A DNA stretch of 64,000 nt, taken from the NCBI GenBank assembly GCA_017537025.1, contig JAFWCB010000002.1, positions 186,001-250,000 of the forward strand, written 5' to 3'. Each line of letters starts with the position of its first letter. Within the stretch, counting starts at the first letter, position 1. The notes under the pieces were generated by a model, which made no database searches, was not told the origin of the DNA, and saw only the letters and a list, made by a program, of their open reading frames with translations. The position numbers and the translations under genes were made by a program. Positions 45,797-55,161 of this stretch are shown piece by piece. This DNA is from Sediminibacterium sp. (lineage in GTDB: Bacteria > Bacteroidota > Bacteroidia > Chitinophagales > Chitinophagaceae).

Positions 45797-45870
45797 GGAT
45801 CGGTAGTTCAGTTGGTTAGAATGCCGCCCTGTCACGGCGGAGGTCGCGGGTTCGAGTCCCGTCCGGTCCG
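45797..45870 (+). tRNA. tRNA-Asp (anticodon GTC)
   Basis: The cloverleaf folds fully. The acceptor stem pairs GGATCGG with CCGGTCC through one T-G wobble. The D-arm is GTTC...GAAT, the anticodon stem CCGCC/GGCGG holds CTGTCAC with anticodon GTC at 45831-45833, and the T-arm is GCGGG-TTCGAGT-CCCGT. The discriminator is G, as tRNA-Asp needs. CCA is not encoded; CAAAA follows. It is the only RNA gene found. A terminator follows after one base. Confidence 0.97.
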
Positions 45871-45871
45871 C

Positions 45872-45902
45872 AAAATCCCCCCGCCTAGGCGGGGGGATTT
45901 TT
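45872..45902 (+). terminator. Intrinsic terminator of tRNA-Asp
   Basis: AAAATCCCCCCGCC pairs with GGCGGGGGGATTTT across a two-base centre, a very GC-rich stem in AT-rich DNA, with Ts continuing downstream. It starts one base after the tRNA. It could also end leftward transcription from the GH5 gene, since the stem is symmetric. Confidence 0.88.
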
Positions 45903-45941
45903 ATTTATGGGAATTCGCTATTAATGTAAACTATATTTTTT

Positions 45942-47156
45942 CTATTTTAAACCGAGTGCTTCTATATAACCCTTATTTGGAACTACGTTTTTAAATTTAG
46001 AATTTTCAATATATTCAAGCCATGCTTTTTTAGTAAGTTCAATTTGAATGGGTCTGACTTTTCTTATAGTTTCAAAATTTTTTCTTGCAGTATCTGCAAA
46101 ATTAATGATTAGATCAAAGTTTGATGGCTGATTAATGCTTACAATGCCCCTTGTGTTATTCATTTTCTTATATGGCCAGTAATGCCATCCAATATTATTT
46201 TTTTCTAATAATATTCTGAATGCAGCAACCCAACTGTCTTCATTTTCTCCTGTTTCTCCACAATAAATAGGCACATTGTATTTATTTCTAAAATTAATAT
46301 ATGATTGAATCACGTCAATAGTTGCCGGTGTCCAATATTTATGAAATTGATATACTAATTTTTTATCAAATGGTTTTCCGAAGACTGCAAAATTGGATGC
46401 CCACTGAGCTCCTTCTAAAAATATCAAATGATTAGTATCAACTGTCCTAATAGCTGTAGTTATTTTTTTAAATAATGGTTCTAATAAAGGATTGAAGTGA
46501 GCTGTATCTAAGTAGTGTGGAATGGGTTCATTAAATAAATCATAACCCATGATCGTACTATTATTTTTGTAATGAGTAGCTATTTTTTTCCAGATCTCTA
46601 TAATCAATTGTTGATCCTCTTTACTTTCAAATAAAAAAGGATATCCATAACTATCATCTATATTATCACCGGTTTGTCCACCGGGTGCTGCATGCATATC
46701 CAGTATCACACTCAAATTTTCGCTTGCGCACCACTTAACAACGGAATCAAGTAAGGAAAATCCTCTTGCGATTCCGGATCCACCTAAATATGTTTCGTTT
46801 GTAAATAATTTATAATTAAAAGGTACCCTTATAGAATTCATACCCAAACTATGTATATAATGGATATCGTCTTTAGTAATATATGTTGCTAAATATTGCT
46901 TCCAGAATTTTGCTGTTTCTGCAGGTCCGAATAATTCAGAAAATACGTCGTTTATAAGTCTTGGCGAAGTAGCTTCCTTAAACTTAAACATATAACCTTC
47001 CGGTACCAGCCAGTTTCCCAAGTTTATTCCCTTAATGAGCAATGGCTTGCCATCAAGACCAATTATTTCTTTTCCTCTTACACTTATAAATTTCTGAGCA
47101 GGTGATTGAACCCATAAAAGTAGTAGAACCAAAAAGTAAATAAGTTTTCTTTTCAT
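45942..47156 (-). CDS. Secreted GH5-family glycoside hydrolase
   Basis: This 404-residue enzyme is a GH5 hydrolase of the endoglucanase/exo-glucanase type. A signal peptide ends about A20 (VQSPAQ). The (beta/alpha)8 barrel has GINLGNWLVPEGYMF, MNSIRVPFNY, LDMHAAPGGQTGDN, YDLFNEPIP with acid/base E210 and IYCGETGENED with nucleophile E301. The substrate is a beta-glucan or related glycan, not certain. It is the last gene of a minus-strand series and follows the LytTR regulator by 48 bases, which suggests that regulator may control it. Confidence 0.88.
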   Translation of the reverse strand: MKRKLIYFLVLLLLWVQSPAQKFISVRGKEIIGLDGKPLLIKGINLGNWLVPEGYMFKFKEATSPRLINDVFSELFGPAETAKFWKQYLATYITKDDIHYIHSLGMNSIRVPFNYKLFTNETYLGGSGIARGFSLLDSVVKWCASENLSVILDMHAAPGGQTGDNIDDSYGYPFLFESKEDQQLIIEIWKKIATHYKNNSTIMGYDLFNEPIPHYLDTAHFNPLLEPLFKKITTAIRTVDTNHLIFLEGAQWASNFAVFGKPFDKKLVYQFHKYWTPATIDVIQSYINFRNKYNVPIYCGETGENEDSWVAAFRILLEKNNIGWHYWPYKKMNNTRGIVSINQPSNFDLIINFADTARKNFETIRKVRPIQIELTKKAWLEYIENSKFKNVVPNKGYIEALGLK

Positions 47157-47204
47157 ATGTAAAATTATTATTTAATGTTTTATGGGTGAATTAGCATGCT
47201 CTCA

Positions 47205-47927
47205 CTACCGCTTCAGCAATTTCCCATTAACATAATTTGAAAAAAAATCATCCTTAAAATTATTGCCAATAGGCAATTCTTCAGCTTTAAGATAAACATT
47301 GAAACTGTCGAATGATATAATATGTGCAATATTCACAATAAAGGATTTACTGATACGGGCAAAACTCTCGGCCGGAAGTTGCATAGCAATAGTTTTAATA
47401 TTCATAGCAGTTACAATTTTTTTATCGTCTATATGTATAATTACATAGTCTTTTAATCCTTCTATATAACGAATATCTTTAAATAGCAATTTAAAATATT
47501 TTCTATCTGCCTTTATAAAAATATAATTATCACTTACCGTTTCTACGGCATTGACTTCTTGTTCGGGTTGTAGCATTTTGTTAAACTGCTCCGCTTTATT
47601 TACAGCTTTTAGCAATCTCTCTAGTCTTACTGGTTTTACTAAATAATCTACTGCATCTAATTCATAACTATCTAATGCGTATTGCGGATAGGCAGTTATG
47701 AAAATAACCATTGGCTTAATTAATAAATTTCTTACAAAATTTAACCCTGAAATTTCAGGCATATTAATGTCTAAGAAGATCAGCTCAATTTTTTCATTCT
47801 GTAAAAAACTATTAGCCTCAATAGCATTACTAAAACTTCCAAGTATTTTTATGGAGGGTATGTTTGCTAGATGAAGCTGTAAGCCCTCTCTAGCTAAAGG
47901 TTCGTCATCAATGATGATAGCATTCAT
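47205..47927 (-). CDS. LytTR-family response regulator
   Basis: This 240-residue regulator has a receiver domain (1-120: IIIDDEPLAREGL, phospho-acceptor D53 in IFLDINMPEIS, K in LVKPV) and a C-terminal LytTR DNA-binding domain (about 140-240: IFIKADRKYFKLLFKDIRYI, ARISKSFIVNIAHI). It starts inside the sensor gene with a four-base overlap, so the pair is translated together. Target genes probably include the membrane and TonB-type genes upstream in the same run. Confidence 0.93.
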   Translation of the reverse strand: MNAIIIDDEPLAREGLQLHLANIPSIKILGSFSNAIEANSFLQNEKIELIFLDINMPEISGLNFVRNLLIKPMVIFITAYPQYALDSYELDAVDYLVKPVRLERLLKAVNKAEQFNKMLQPEQEVNAVETVSDNYIFIKADRKYFKLLFKDIRYIEGLKDYVIIHIDDKKIVTAMNIKTIAMQLPAESFARISKSFIVNIAHIISFDSFNVYLKAEELPIGNNFKDDFFSNYVNGKLLKR

Positions 47928-48997
47928 AAAGGTATTTTTAAAGAAACCGTATATTTATTTGGTTCATCATGTAATTGAAGTTCATAATTCTCTTGGTATA
48001 GTAATTCTAGTCTACGTTTTATATTTCTTAATCCTAGTCCACCTTTTTCACTTTGAACAATAAATGAAGGCTTTGAGTTTTCAATTGTAAAAAGTAAATG
48101 TTTCTCTACTAGCTTGAATCTAATTTTTATATAGGATGCTTGTCTATTATCTAAACTATGTTTCACTGCATTATCGATAAAATTGATAAAAAGTAGAGGG
48201 GGTATTAAAATCGCTTCGATATCATCTTCCACTAAAATTTCATAAGAAAATTTATCTCTTCGAATTTTTTCAAGCATCAAGAACTGTGATACAATTTCAA
48301 TGTCTTTACTCATTAATATAACCTCTTTATTACTATCATAAATTTGATATTTTAAAACGTCACTCAAACCTAATACTACCTGAGTAGCTTTTTCAGTGTC
48401 TGTTTGAATGAGTGTATTAAGATTATTAAGGGTATTAAATAAAAAGTGTGGATTTACCTGATTTTTCAAATTGGTAAGCTCCTCTTGTAATTGCGCTTTT
48501 TCCAAATCGTTCAGCCGCTGGTTATCAATAATCCATTTTTTAAATATTTTATAGCCAGTTGTAGCTCCCAAAAAAACAATTGGGTTGAGTGTATTATCTA
48601 TAAAACTTTTAAAAGAAAAATTAGGTAAGCTTACATATTTCTCATATCCTCGAAATAAATATGTTGCAACATCTTTCTCAATAAAAAAGTAAAAGGTTGC
48701 CAATGCCAATAATGTTCCGGAATAGGCAAGAAATTTATTTTTAAAAAGTAATTTCGGTACAACAATATAAAAATTAAAATACAATATTGCTAAACCGGAT
48801 ATAAACATAACGGCATTCAACTTAAATACACCTACGATTATAGCATTTATTTCAATATCTGATATATTGATAAATCGCCTTGCACTAGGATTAATATCAG
48901 GATACAGTGTTGTAGCTAGTGGTACAATTAATAAGAGATGACGTACGATGGCCCATCGTTTATCTAAAAAAAAATTAAGTATCTTTTCTTGATGCAT
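47924..48997 (-). CDS. LytS-like sensor histidine kinase
   Basis: This 357-residue kinase has four hydrophobic segments in residues 20-150 and the His_kinase domain with VNPHFLFNTLNNLNTLIQ, H184 being the phospho-acceptor. A HATPase domain follows (LLFINFIDNAVKHSL as N-box, GGLGLRNIKRRLELLY as G-box). There is no periplasmic sensor domain, so it likely senses a membrane or intramembrane signal. It pairs with the LytTR regulator downstream. A YdjM-like membrane protein lies 16 bases upstream. Confidence 0.93.
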   Translation of the reverse strand: MHQEKILNFFLDKRWAIVRHLLLIVPLATTLYPDINPSARRFINISDIEINAIIVGVFKLNAVMFISGLAILYFNFYIVVPKLLFKNKFLAYSGTLLALATFYFFIEKDVATYLFRGYEKYVSLPNFSFKSFIDNTLNPIVFLGATTGYKIFKKWIIDNQRLNDLEKAQLQEELTNLKNQVNPHFLFNTLNNLNTLIQTDTEKATQVVLGLSDVLKYQIYDSNKEVILMSKDIEIVSQFLMLEKIRRDKFSYEILVEDDIEAILIPPLLFINFIDNAVKHSLDNRQASYIKIRFKLVEKHLLFTIENSKPSFIVQSEKGGLGLRNIKRRLELLYQENYELQLHDEPNKYTVSLKIPL

Positions 48998-49013
48998 ACT
49001 ATTCGCTTTTTTA

Positions 49014-49532
49014 TTATAGCCCCAATATTTTTCTGGTAATATGCAGGCTTAAAAGCAGCAACGCTATGCTTACTGCATATATACTAAGATTTCGTATTGG
49101 CAAAAATTGTTGAAAATAGAAAGCGCAGAGAGTAAAACTAATACCTAATTCTATCCACCAGCCCCACTTAGATAAGATTAACCCCAAACCCATATGTATA
49201 GAAGAATATGGATAAAGTGCTAAATCTGGGGCATGGCTAATAAAATCTAAAACAAAATGCGAAAATATAGCCATACCTATGGCTAACATGTATTTACTTC
49301 CTTTCTTATAAAAAAGCAAAGCCAAACCAATTGACCATACTAAAGACATGACTAAAGAATGAGACCAATCAATAAAATCAAAACCTTTAGTAGATATTCT
49401 TTCTATACCAAATACAATAAAAATTGAAAAGAGAATATCCAAAAATGCAATACCTATTAACAGTATCCATAATGGCACGACCCTGAAGCGCGATTGAATA
49501 GCTAAGCCTGCAGCAAAGTGACCAATGTACAT
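49014..49532 (-). CDS. YdjM/DUF457-like inner membrane protein
   Basis: This 172-residue protein has four to five transmembrane segments. MYIGHFAAGLAI, DWSHSLVMSLVW and SHFVLDFISHAPDLALYPYS hold the histidines and aspartates that mark the LexA-regulated YdjM-like putative metal-dependent hydrolases. The reaction is unknown. It is coupled to a 36-residue frame upstream (2-base gap) and to the sensor kinase downstream, so it may be part of the signalling unit. Confidence 0.72.
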   Translation of the reverse strand: MYIGHFAAGLAIQSRFRVVPLWILLIGIAFLDILFSIFIVFGIERISTKGFDFIDWSHSLVMSLVWSIGLALLFYKKGSKYMLAIGMAIFSHFVLDFISHAPDLALYPYSSIHMGLGLILSKWGWWIELGISFTLCAFYFQQFLPIRNLSIYAVSIALLLLSLHITRKILGL

Positions 49533-49534
49533 GG

Positions 49535-49645
49535 TTATTTTTTTAATTTAGTTTGACTAGACTTTTTATGGAGAAATGCAATTAAGGGAATTGGCATTAG
49601 AAATACCACAAGCGTAATGAAAGCTGAAAGTATATTTGGTGTCAT
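49535..49645 (-). CDS. 36-residue single-span membrane peptide
   Basis: A short frame starts MTPNILSAFITLVVFLMPIP and ends with a basic tail HKKSSQTKLKK. It has one transmembrane helix and fits between the DUF2147 gene (20 bases) and the YdjM-like gene (2 bases). Tight spacing supports it, but its small size leaves doubt. I recognise no family. Confidence 0.42.
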   Translation of the reverse strand: MTPNILSAFITLVVFLMPIPLIAFLHKKSSQTKLKK

Positions 49646-49665
49646 TTTTTCTGATTAAAAAGAAT

Positions 49666-50085
49666 TTAGCGTGATGATCTTGTCCAAACTTCAGTTCTTC
49701 CAAGTAAAGATATGCCTATATAACCTCTGATATCAAGTTTATTCGGTTCCTTCAATTTCATTGTACAGGAGTAAGTTTTGCCGCCTGAGGGATCATAAAT
49801 TTTCCCGTTTTCCCATCTATCTCTTCCATTAAAAGTAAAATTTGTTAAGATAACAGTTCCCACCAAATCCCTTGAACGAAGCGAAATTTGGGGATTTTTA
49901 TCATCCTTGCCGGGTACTTTGAGCCAGGTAATTTTCCCAAAAAAAAGATTACCCTCATTATAAATTGTTAGCTCTGCATCCTTAGCTACAGTTTGCCAAG
50001 TGCCATTTATGGATGTTGCGCTAATTTGTGCATGTACGGTGATAATAAATATATTAGTAAGTAAAAAAAGGATATACTTTTTCAT
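49666..50085 (-). CDS. Secreted DUF2147 protein
   Basis: This 139-residue protein has a signal peptide (MKKYILFLLTNIFIITVHAQ) and the DUF2147 pattern: INGTWQTVAKDAELTIYNEG, FFGKITWLKVPGKDD, a GRDRWENGKIYDPSGGKTYS block and KLDIRGYIGISLLGRTEVWTR at the end. It is a small beta-barrel-like secreted protein of unknown role. It follows the outer membrane receptor by 17 bases. Confidence 0.86.
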   Translation of the reverse strand: MKKYILFLLTNIFIITVHAQISATSINGTWQTVAKDAELTIYNEGNLFFGKITWLKVPGKDDKNPQISLRSRDLVGTVILTNFTFNGRDRWENGKIYDPSGGKTYSCTMKLKEPNKLDIRGYIGISLLGRTEVWTRSSR

Positions 50086-50102
50086 ACAAATTATTTATAG
50101 GT

Positions 50103-52493
50103 TTATTTTAATTTAACTCTATTTTTCTCTGCTTCTCCAGCAGTTGTTCTACTACGAACGGCTTTGAGCGATTGATTCCCAAAAGACCAGGAAAAGGATA
50201 ATCGTACATTTCTACTCTCTTCCCACTGTCTAAAATTCACATTGATATTTTGATATACTACATTACCCCTTGTTTTTTCAGAGAAAAGAATATCATTGAA
50301 ATTCAGTGTAAATTTACCTTTATTGTCTGCAATAGACTTTTGAATGGCAACTCCCAGGCTTCCTTGTTCACCAATGGTAAAGAATTCAGTTAAAAATTGG
50401 GTAGTGTAATAACCCGATATTTCAATCTTCCAGGTATTCACGGGCTTGTAAGCTACTTGCCAATAGGCAAGCCAGTTCCAAGCTTTTTTATCAAACCTGG
50501 TACCTAAATAATCGGCTTTATAATGATTTAAAATCGCTTGATTACCACCAAAACCACTTATTTTTTTCCCAAATTGTATCGGGAAATTCAGCTCAAAAGC
50601 AAGGTTTTCGTATTGTGCTAGATTTTCAGGAGTTGTAAATGTTTTGTTACCTTCTTGCTTGGGCGCATTATCAAAAATTACATCTTTGGTTTTATTGTAG
50701 CTAATGGCAAAAAAAGGTTGTTTATCGTAGGTGATGGAAAACTTATACGCATCCGTAATTTGTGGTTTTAATAAAGGGTTACCCTTTGTGAATGTTAATG
50801 AATCTAGTACTAATACAAAGGGGTTCTGTTGCTGGTAACTTGGTCGATCTATCCTGCGACTATATTGCGTTACAGCTGCAAAATGCTTATTCATATTTTT
50901 AGTAATAAACAGAGAGGGGAATAATTGCCAATAATTCCTATCTAAAACGGTTACCCCTTTTGATTGTCCGGTAGCAACAGTTTGTTCAGTTCTTAAGCCT
51001 GCTACTAATTGCCAAGTATCTATCTTTTTACTAATACTTGTATAGGCGGCATTAATATTTTCTTTATATAGAAACTCGCTACTTCTATCGTTATCTTTTA
51101 CACCACTTTGTAAATAAGTAAGATAATTATCGATATTGGCAAAACTACTTTTAGCACCCATGTCTATCTGTAGATCATGTATCATGGGTAATGTATAGTC
51201 TAATTTGGCCACAATCAATTTTACCGGGTTGTCTACCAGTTGGTTATAAACTGTTTTATTAGGACTTGTTGCATTATTCGTGATCAAGCTATTATTGTTG
51301 ATATTAAATTTCGAAAAATCAATATCCACATTTAGCTCTTTACCTAAGCTATCAAATTGATGTTTCCAGTTTACATTAGCTGAAATATTATTACGCGATA
51401 AGTTTATATTATTGAGTGTTTTAAAGCTATTTACAAGCTGGTTATTCCCGGTTGTAAACTGTTGGGTATTATTTATCATTTCACTGCCCCCATCTCTATT
51501 GAAGCCCTTAATTAATATACCAAATGTATTTTTGTTATTTGCGTAAAAATCCATGCCAAATCTGTAATTATGACTATTCACTTTGTAGTAAAAAATATTT
51601 TCTTGAAAATATCTGTTAGGTTCTATTATTCTATCAAATTCATTATACTCAAACCAATTGCGATGGTTGTATCCATAGCTTCCAAATAGATTTATTTTAC
51701 CTTTACGGTGATTGATATTAATATCCGGACTGTACCTGTAAAAATTTTTCTCAAGCCTTTCCTTCCTATTATCGTATAAACCGGTTCCGGCCGATAAAGT
51801 AATACTACCATTAGTGCCTAAATTGGCTTTCTTTTTTAGGAGTATGTTTATAATAGAGCCACCGGCTGCATCATATTTTGCACCAGGATTTGTAATAACC
51901 TCAATTTTCGAGATATTATCGGCACTGATATCTTTTAATACCAAGTTTATATCGGTATACTGACTTGTTTTTCCATCTATCATAATCATTACGTTACTCC
52001 TACCGGCAATGCTTACCTTATCATTTCTTATAATAACTCCGGGAACTTTTTTCAAAATTTCTAAAGCATTCGACCCGGCGGCAGTGGCACTTCCTTCAAT
52101 ATTCACAAGCATCTTATCGGCTCTTTGCTCTAGAAACGGTTTTTTAGCTACAACAGTTACTTCGTCTAATTGAGCTATTTCTGATTTTAATTGGATATCT
52201 CTGATCTGGGAATTACCTTCTACTGCTGCAATAGTTTCATAATACTTTTGATAGCCTATACTGGTAATATGGATTAGATATTTTCCTTGGGTAATATCTG
52301 CTAATTTATATTCCCCTTTATCATTACTGAGAGTTGATTTAACTAATACCGAATCTTCGGCTTGAAGGAGTAATATTGTGGCAGCCTTTAAAGGCTTTTG
52401 TTTCTCATCTTTAATTCTCCCGATTATAGAGTTTTGCGCTTTTGTAGATATTGTAATAAGAAAAACTATTGCAATCAATTCGATCTTTTTCAT
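50103..52493 (-). CDS. TonB-type outer membrane beta-barrel protein
   Basis: This 796-residue protein has a signal peptide (ending TKAQ), a carboxypeptidase-like regulatory domain (about 20-95: IIGRIKDEKQKPLKAATIL), a plug with PFLEQRADKMLVNIEG, ALEILKKVPGVII and VMIMIDGKTSQYTDINLVL, and a barrel of the OMP_b-brl_3 family. Such proteins transport peptides, siderophores or glycans in Bacteroidota. No SusD partner is near. It heads a run of genes through to the GH5 enzyme and is 157 bases from the second receptor upstream. Confidence 0.87.
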   Translation of the reverse strand: MKKIELIAIVFLITISTKAQNSIIGRIKDEKQKPLKAATILLLQAEDSVLVKSTLSNDKGEYKLADITQGKYLIHITSIGYQKYYETIAAVEGNSQIRDIQLKSEIAQLDEVTVVAKKPFLEQRADKMLVNIEGSATAAGSNALEILKKVPGVIIRNDKVSIAGRSNVMIMIDGKTSQYTDINLVLKDISADNISKIEVITNPGAKYDAAGGSIINILLKKKANLGTNGSITLSAGTGLYDNRKERLEKNFYRYSPDININHRKGKINLFGSYGYNHRNWFEYNEFDRIIEPNRYFQENIFYYKVNSHNYRFGMDFYANNKNTFGILIKGFNRDGGSEMINNTQQFTTGNNQLVNSFKTLNNINLSRNNISANVNWKHQFDSLGKELNVDIDFSKFNINNNSLITNNATSPNKTVYNQLVDNPVKLIVAKLDYTLPMIHDLQIDMGAKSSFANIDNYLTYLQSGVKDNDRSSEFLYKENINAAYTSISKKIDTWQLVAGLRTEQTVATGQSKGVTVLDRNYWQLFPSLFITKNMNKHFAAVTQYSRRIDRPSYQQQNPFVLVLDSLTFTKGNPLLKPQITDAYKFSITYDKQPFFAISYNKTKDVIFDNAPKQEGNKTFTTPENLAQYENLAFELNFPIQFGKKISGFGGNQAILNHYKADYLGTRFDKKAWNWLAYWQVAYKPVNTWKIEISGYYTTQFLTEFFTIGEQGSLGVAIQKSIADNKGKFTLNFNDILFSEKTRGNVVYQNINVNFRQWEESRNVRLSFSWSFGNQSLKAVRSRTTAGEAEKNRVKLK

Positions 52494-52650
52494 AATTAAT
52501 TTTTTATTGCTGGCGTAAAATTCCCTTTATTTAAAAAGTTATTGGTCTTTATTATACCAACTGCCAATTTTATTATACAAAATCCGCAGAGTTAGATAGT
52601 TATTACAGCCCTGGGTTTCTATTTATTATTCGCTATTCATTGCATATGCC

Positions 52651-55008
52651 TTAGAATTCTATCCTGTAATTTAGAAACGGGAATAGTCCGAGTTGATATT
52701 GTTTTTTGATGCTTCCACTTTTATTGTCGTAGTAGGAGGTATATATATTTTTATTCCCTGTCAAGTTTTGAATATCAAATGATAAAGTATGGGTACTATA
52801 TTTTCTGTTTTTCTTAAAACTTACACCTATATCGAATCTAAAATAGGGGTTACTGCTTTGTGTATAATAGTTGTTCGTTACATATACGGTTTTTCCTCTT
52901 GCTTTTGAGGCAGCTAAATCTATTTCAGACTCTCTTAAACCGCCGCTGGTAAGTAGTTTGGCGTTAATACCCCAAGTATTATTGGTATTAGATTTTCTTT
53001 TCCATTCCTTACCGGCAATAAAGTTTACTTGATAATTTCTATTGTAACGTGTGTCAAACTCCTGATTGTTATAGTTGGTGTACTTCGATGAGTACAAAGA
53101 ACCTGTTGTAAGGAAATAATAGTTTTTGGTAAAAGGTTTTTCGATGGTAACATCAATGCCATAATTTTTTCCGGTACCCTTGTTAACTAATGGGCCTATA
53201 TCCGTAAGATCATAAAAGCTAGCGCTATTTAGTGTTGAGAAATAACTATTATTTTTCTGCTCTACAGGTATATTGTATAAATACTGATAATATATTTCCG
53301 TTTTAAAGCGAAGATTGCTTATAAAAACCTTATCATATCCAATAACTATATGAAATGCCTTGTTCATTTCTAGATATTTATTAGGCGTATTTTGGGGATT
53401 GCCAATACTTGTATTTTCAAACAAATAAGTTGATAAATGCTCTGGCTTTGCATGAATACCCGCAGCTATAGATAAAGTTTGATTATTTAACGCTTTGTAA
53501 GAAATGGCTATGCGAGGTTCTATGCTACTTGTTTTATTGAAAGAAAGGTAAGAGCCGTGTAGCCCTGTATTAAGGGTTAAACTGTTATTTAGTTTATATT
53601 TCCATTGTACATAACCTTGGTAGAATAAGCTATTACCATTTGCAGCAAGGCTTTGTTTCCAAACCTTATCCACGTCATCGTAATACTTATTATTATAATC
53701 AAACGCTAATCTAGAGGTAATCATACCTACTCGAAAGGTGCTTCTGCTACTGAATTTGATATTGTATAAAATAGAAGCCCTATAGGCGATATCAATATCT
53801 TTTTCTTTTCCAATGCCTACTTTATTGTATTTATCACTTGGATTTAAGGTATCAATATTAGCCTCAGTATATTGCGCAGAAGCAGCAAAAGTCGTTTTTA
53901 TATAAGATTGCTTGTTGAGGAATATTTGGTGGCTAATACCGGCTACTCCCAATTTACCCGGAGATACTAATACAAAATTTGGATCGCTATCCGTCCATTT
54001 GGTACTATCTTTTACCGGATCTTTTAGGGCTGTATTCAACCCTCCTAACCCAAATAAACTAAAAGTACCGGCTTTTTTTGTGGGGAAATTTAATTTGAAA
54101 GATAGATCTTGGTATTTTGGTAATACGCCTCCGATATCTAAAAAGCCTCCTAGCAGGGCTAATGTTGAATATCGATAGTTAATCAGATAAGAAGATTGCC
54201 CACCTTTTTTAAATGGACCTTCGGCTGCAGCTTCTATACCCATTAAGCCAGCCATAAATGAGTACTCGCGTTTATCCTTATTCCCATTTCTAAAATTCAA
54301 GTCGAAAACACCGGCACTGGCATTACCAAATTCTGCCGGGAAAGCACCGGTATAAAAATCTGAACTGCCTAACGTACTACTGCTTAACATACTGATTGCG
54401 CCACCGCTATTACCCAAACTTCCAAAATGATTAGGGCTTGGTATTTCTATACCTTCCAAACGCCATAGCACTCCTTTTGGAGAATTACCTCTGACAACTA
54501 TTTCGTTACTTCCATCGCCATTGCTTGATACACCGGCAAAATTTTGAGCCATACGTGCTGGGTCAAAAGCCGCAGCAGGATAACGTTTTGTGTCTTCCAT
54601 TGAAAATGATCTGGCACTAACCGTTGCAAATTCATTATTGGGCCTTAAGCGATTTCTGGAGGATTTAATCGTAATATCGTTTAGTCTCTCGACTTTCTCA
54701 GCCAGAGAAATAGTGATAAAAACCTCTTTGCCAGAGCTAACAATAATGTCGCTAATCACTTTTGGCTCATAACCAATTATGCTAACTTCTAGCGATTGCC
54801 TTCCGATACTAACATTATTAAGTATAAAACTTCCATCATTACCTGAAATAGATTTTTTATTTGTATTCAATAAATTAATGGTAGCTCCCGTTAATACTTT
54901 CTTAGAATCAGCATCTACAATGATGCCCTTAATTTTTTGAGATAAGTTCTGAGCATTCGTAAATAAAGAACAACCCACAATACACAAAAAAAGAATTATT
55001 TTTTTCAT
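52651..55008 (-). CDS. TonB-dependent receptor
   Basis: This 785-residue outer membrane protein has a signal peptide (about 1-20, SLFTNAQ), a carboxypeptidase-like domain (25-110: IKGIIVDADSKKVLTGATIN), a plug with FSMEDTKRYPAAAFDPARMA, NEIVVRGNSPKGVLWRLEGI and PSPNHFGSLGNSGG, and a barrel ending FPFLNYRIEF. Plug wording differs from SusC, so glycan import with SusD is not expected. It is the first gene of the minus-strand run and diverges from dapA across 153 bases. Confidence 0.88.
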   Translation of the reverse strand: MKKIILFLCIVGCSLFTNAQNLSQKIKGIIVDADSKKVLTGATINLLNTNKKSISGNDGSFILNNVSIGRQSLEVSIIGYEPKVISDIIVSSGKEVFITISLAEKVERLNDITIKSSRNRLRPNNEFATVSARSFSMEDTKRYPAAAFDPARMAQNFAGVSSNGDGSNEIVVRGNSPKGVLWRLEGIEIPSPNHFGSLGNSGGAISMLSSSTLGSSDFYTGAFPAEFGNASAGVFDLNFRNGNKDKREYSFMAGLMGIEAAAEGPFKKGGQSSYLINYRYSTLALLGGFLDIGGVLPKYQDLSFKLNFPTKKAGTFSLFGLGGLNTALKDPVKDSTKWTDSDPNFVLVSPGKLGVAGISHQIFLNKQSYIKTTFAASAQYTEANIDTLNPSDKYNKVGIGKEKDIDIAYRASILYNIKFSSRSTFRVGMITSRLAFDYNNKYYDDVDKVWKQSLAANGNSLFYQGYVQWKYKLNNSLTLNTGLHGSYLSFNKTSSIEPRIAISYKALNNQTLSIAAGIHAKPEHLSTYLFENTSIGNPQNTPNKYLEMNKAFHIVIGYDKVFISNLRFKTEIYYQYLYNIPVEQKNNSYFSTLNSASFYDLTDIGPLVNKGTGKNYGIDVTIEKPFTKNYYFLTTGSLYSSKYTNYNNQEFDTRYNRNYQVNFIAGKEWKRKSNTNNTWGINAKLLTSGGLRESEIDLAASKARGKTVYVTNNYYTQSSNPYFRFDIGVSFKKNRKYSTHTLSFDIQNLTGNKNIYTSYYDNKSGSIKKQYQLGLFPFLNYRIEF

Positions 55009-55161
55009 AGCTTTTGATTAAGGCTGCAAATTGCCCCACATTAAAAAAGGATATAAATAATTTAGACAAACGATCATTTCTTTTATACCAATCATATAAA
55101 AGCTTGTTTGCAGGGTATAAAGGCGTTAGACGGTGTGTAATTATTTTTTATCTTCGCCCCT

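Noticed and set aside
55150..55157. TATCTTCG as -7 element of dapA
   Set aside because: It differs from the consensus, lies only 4 bases from the start codon and lacks a -33 element at the right distance.
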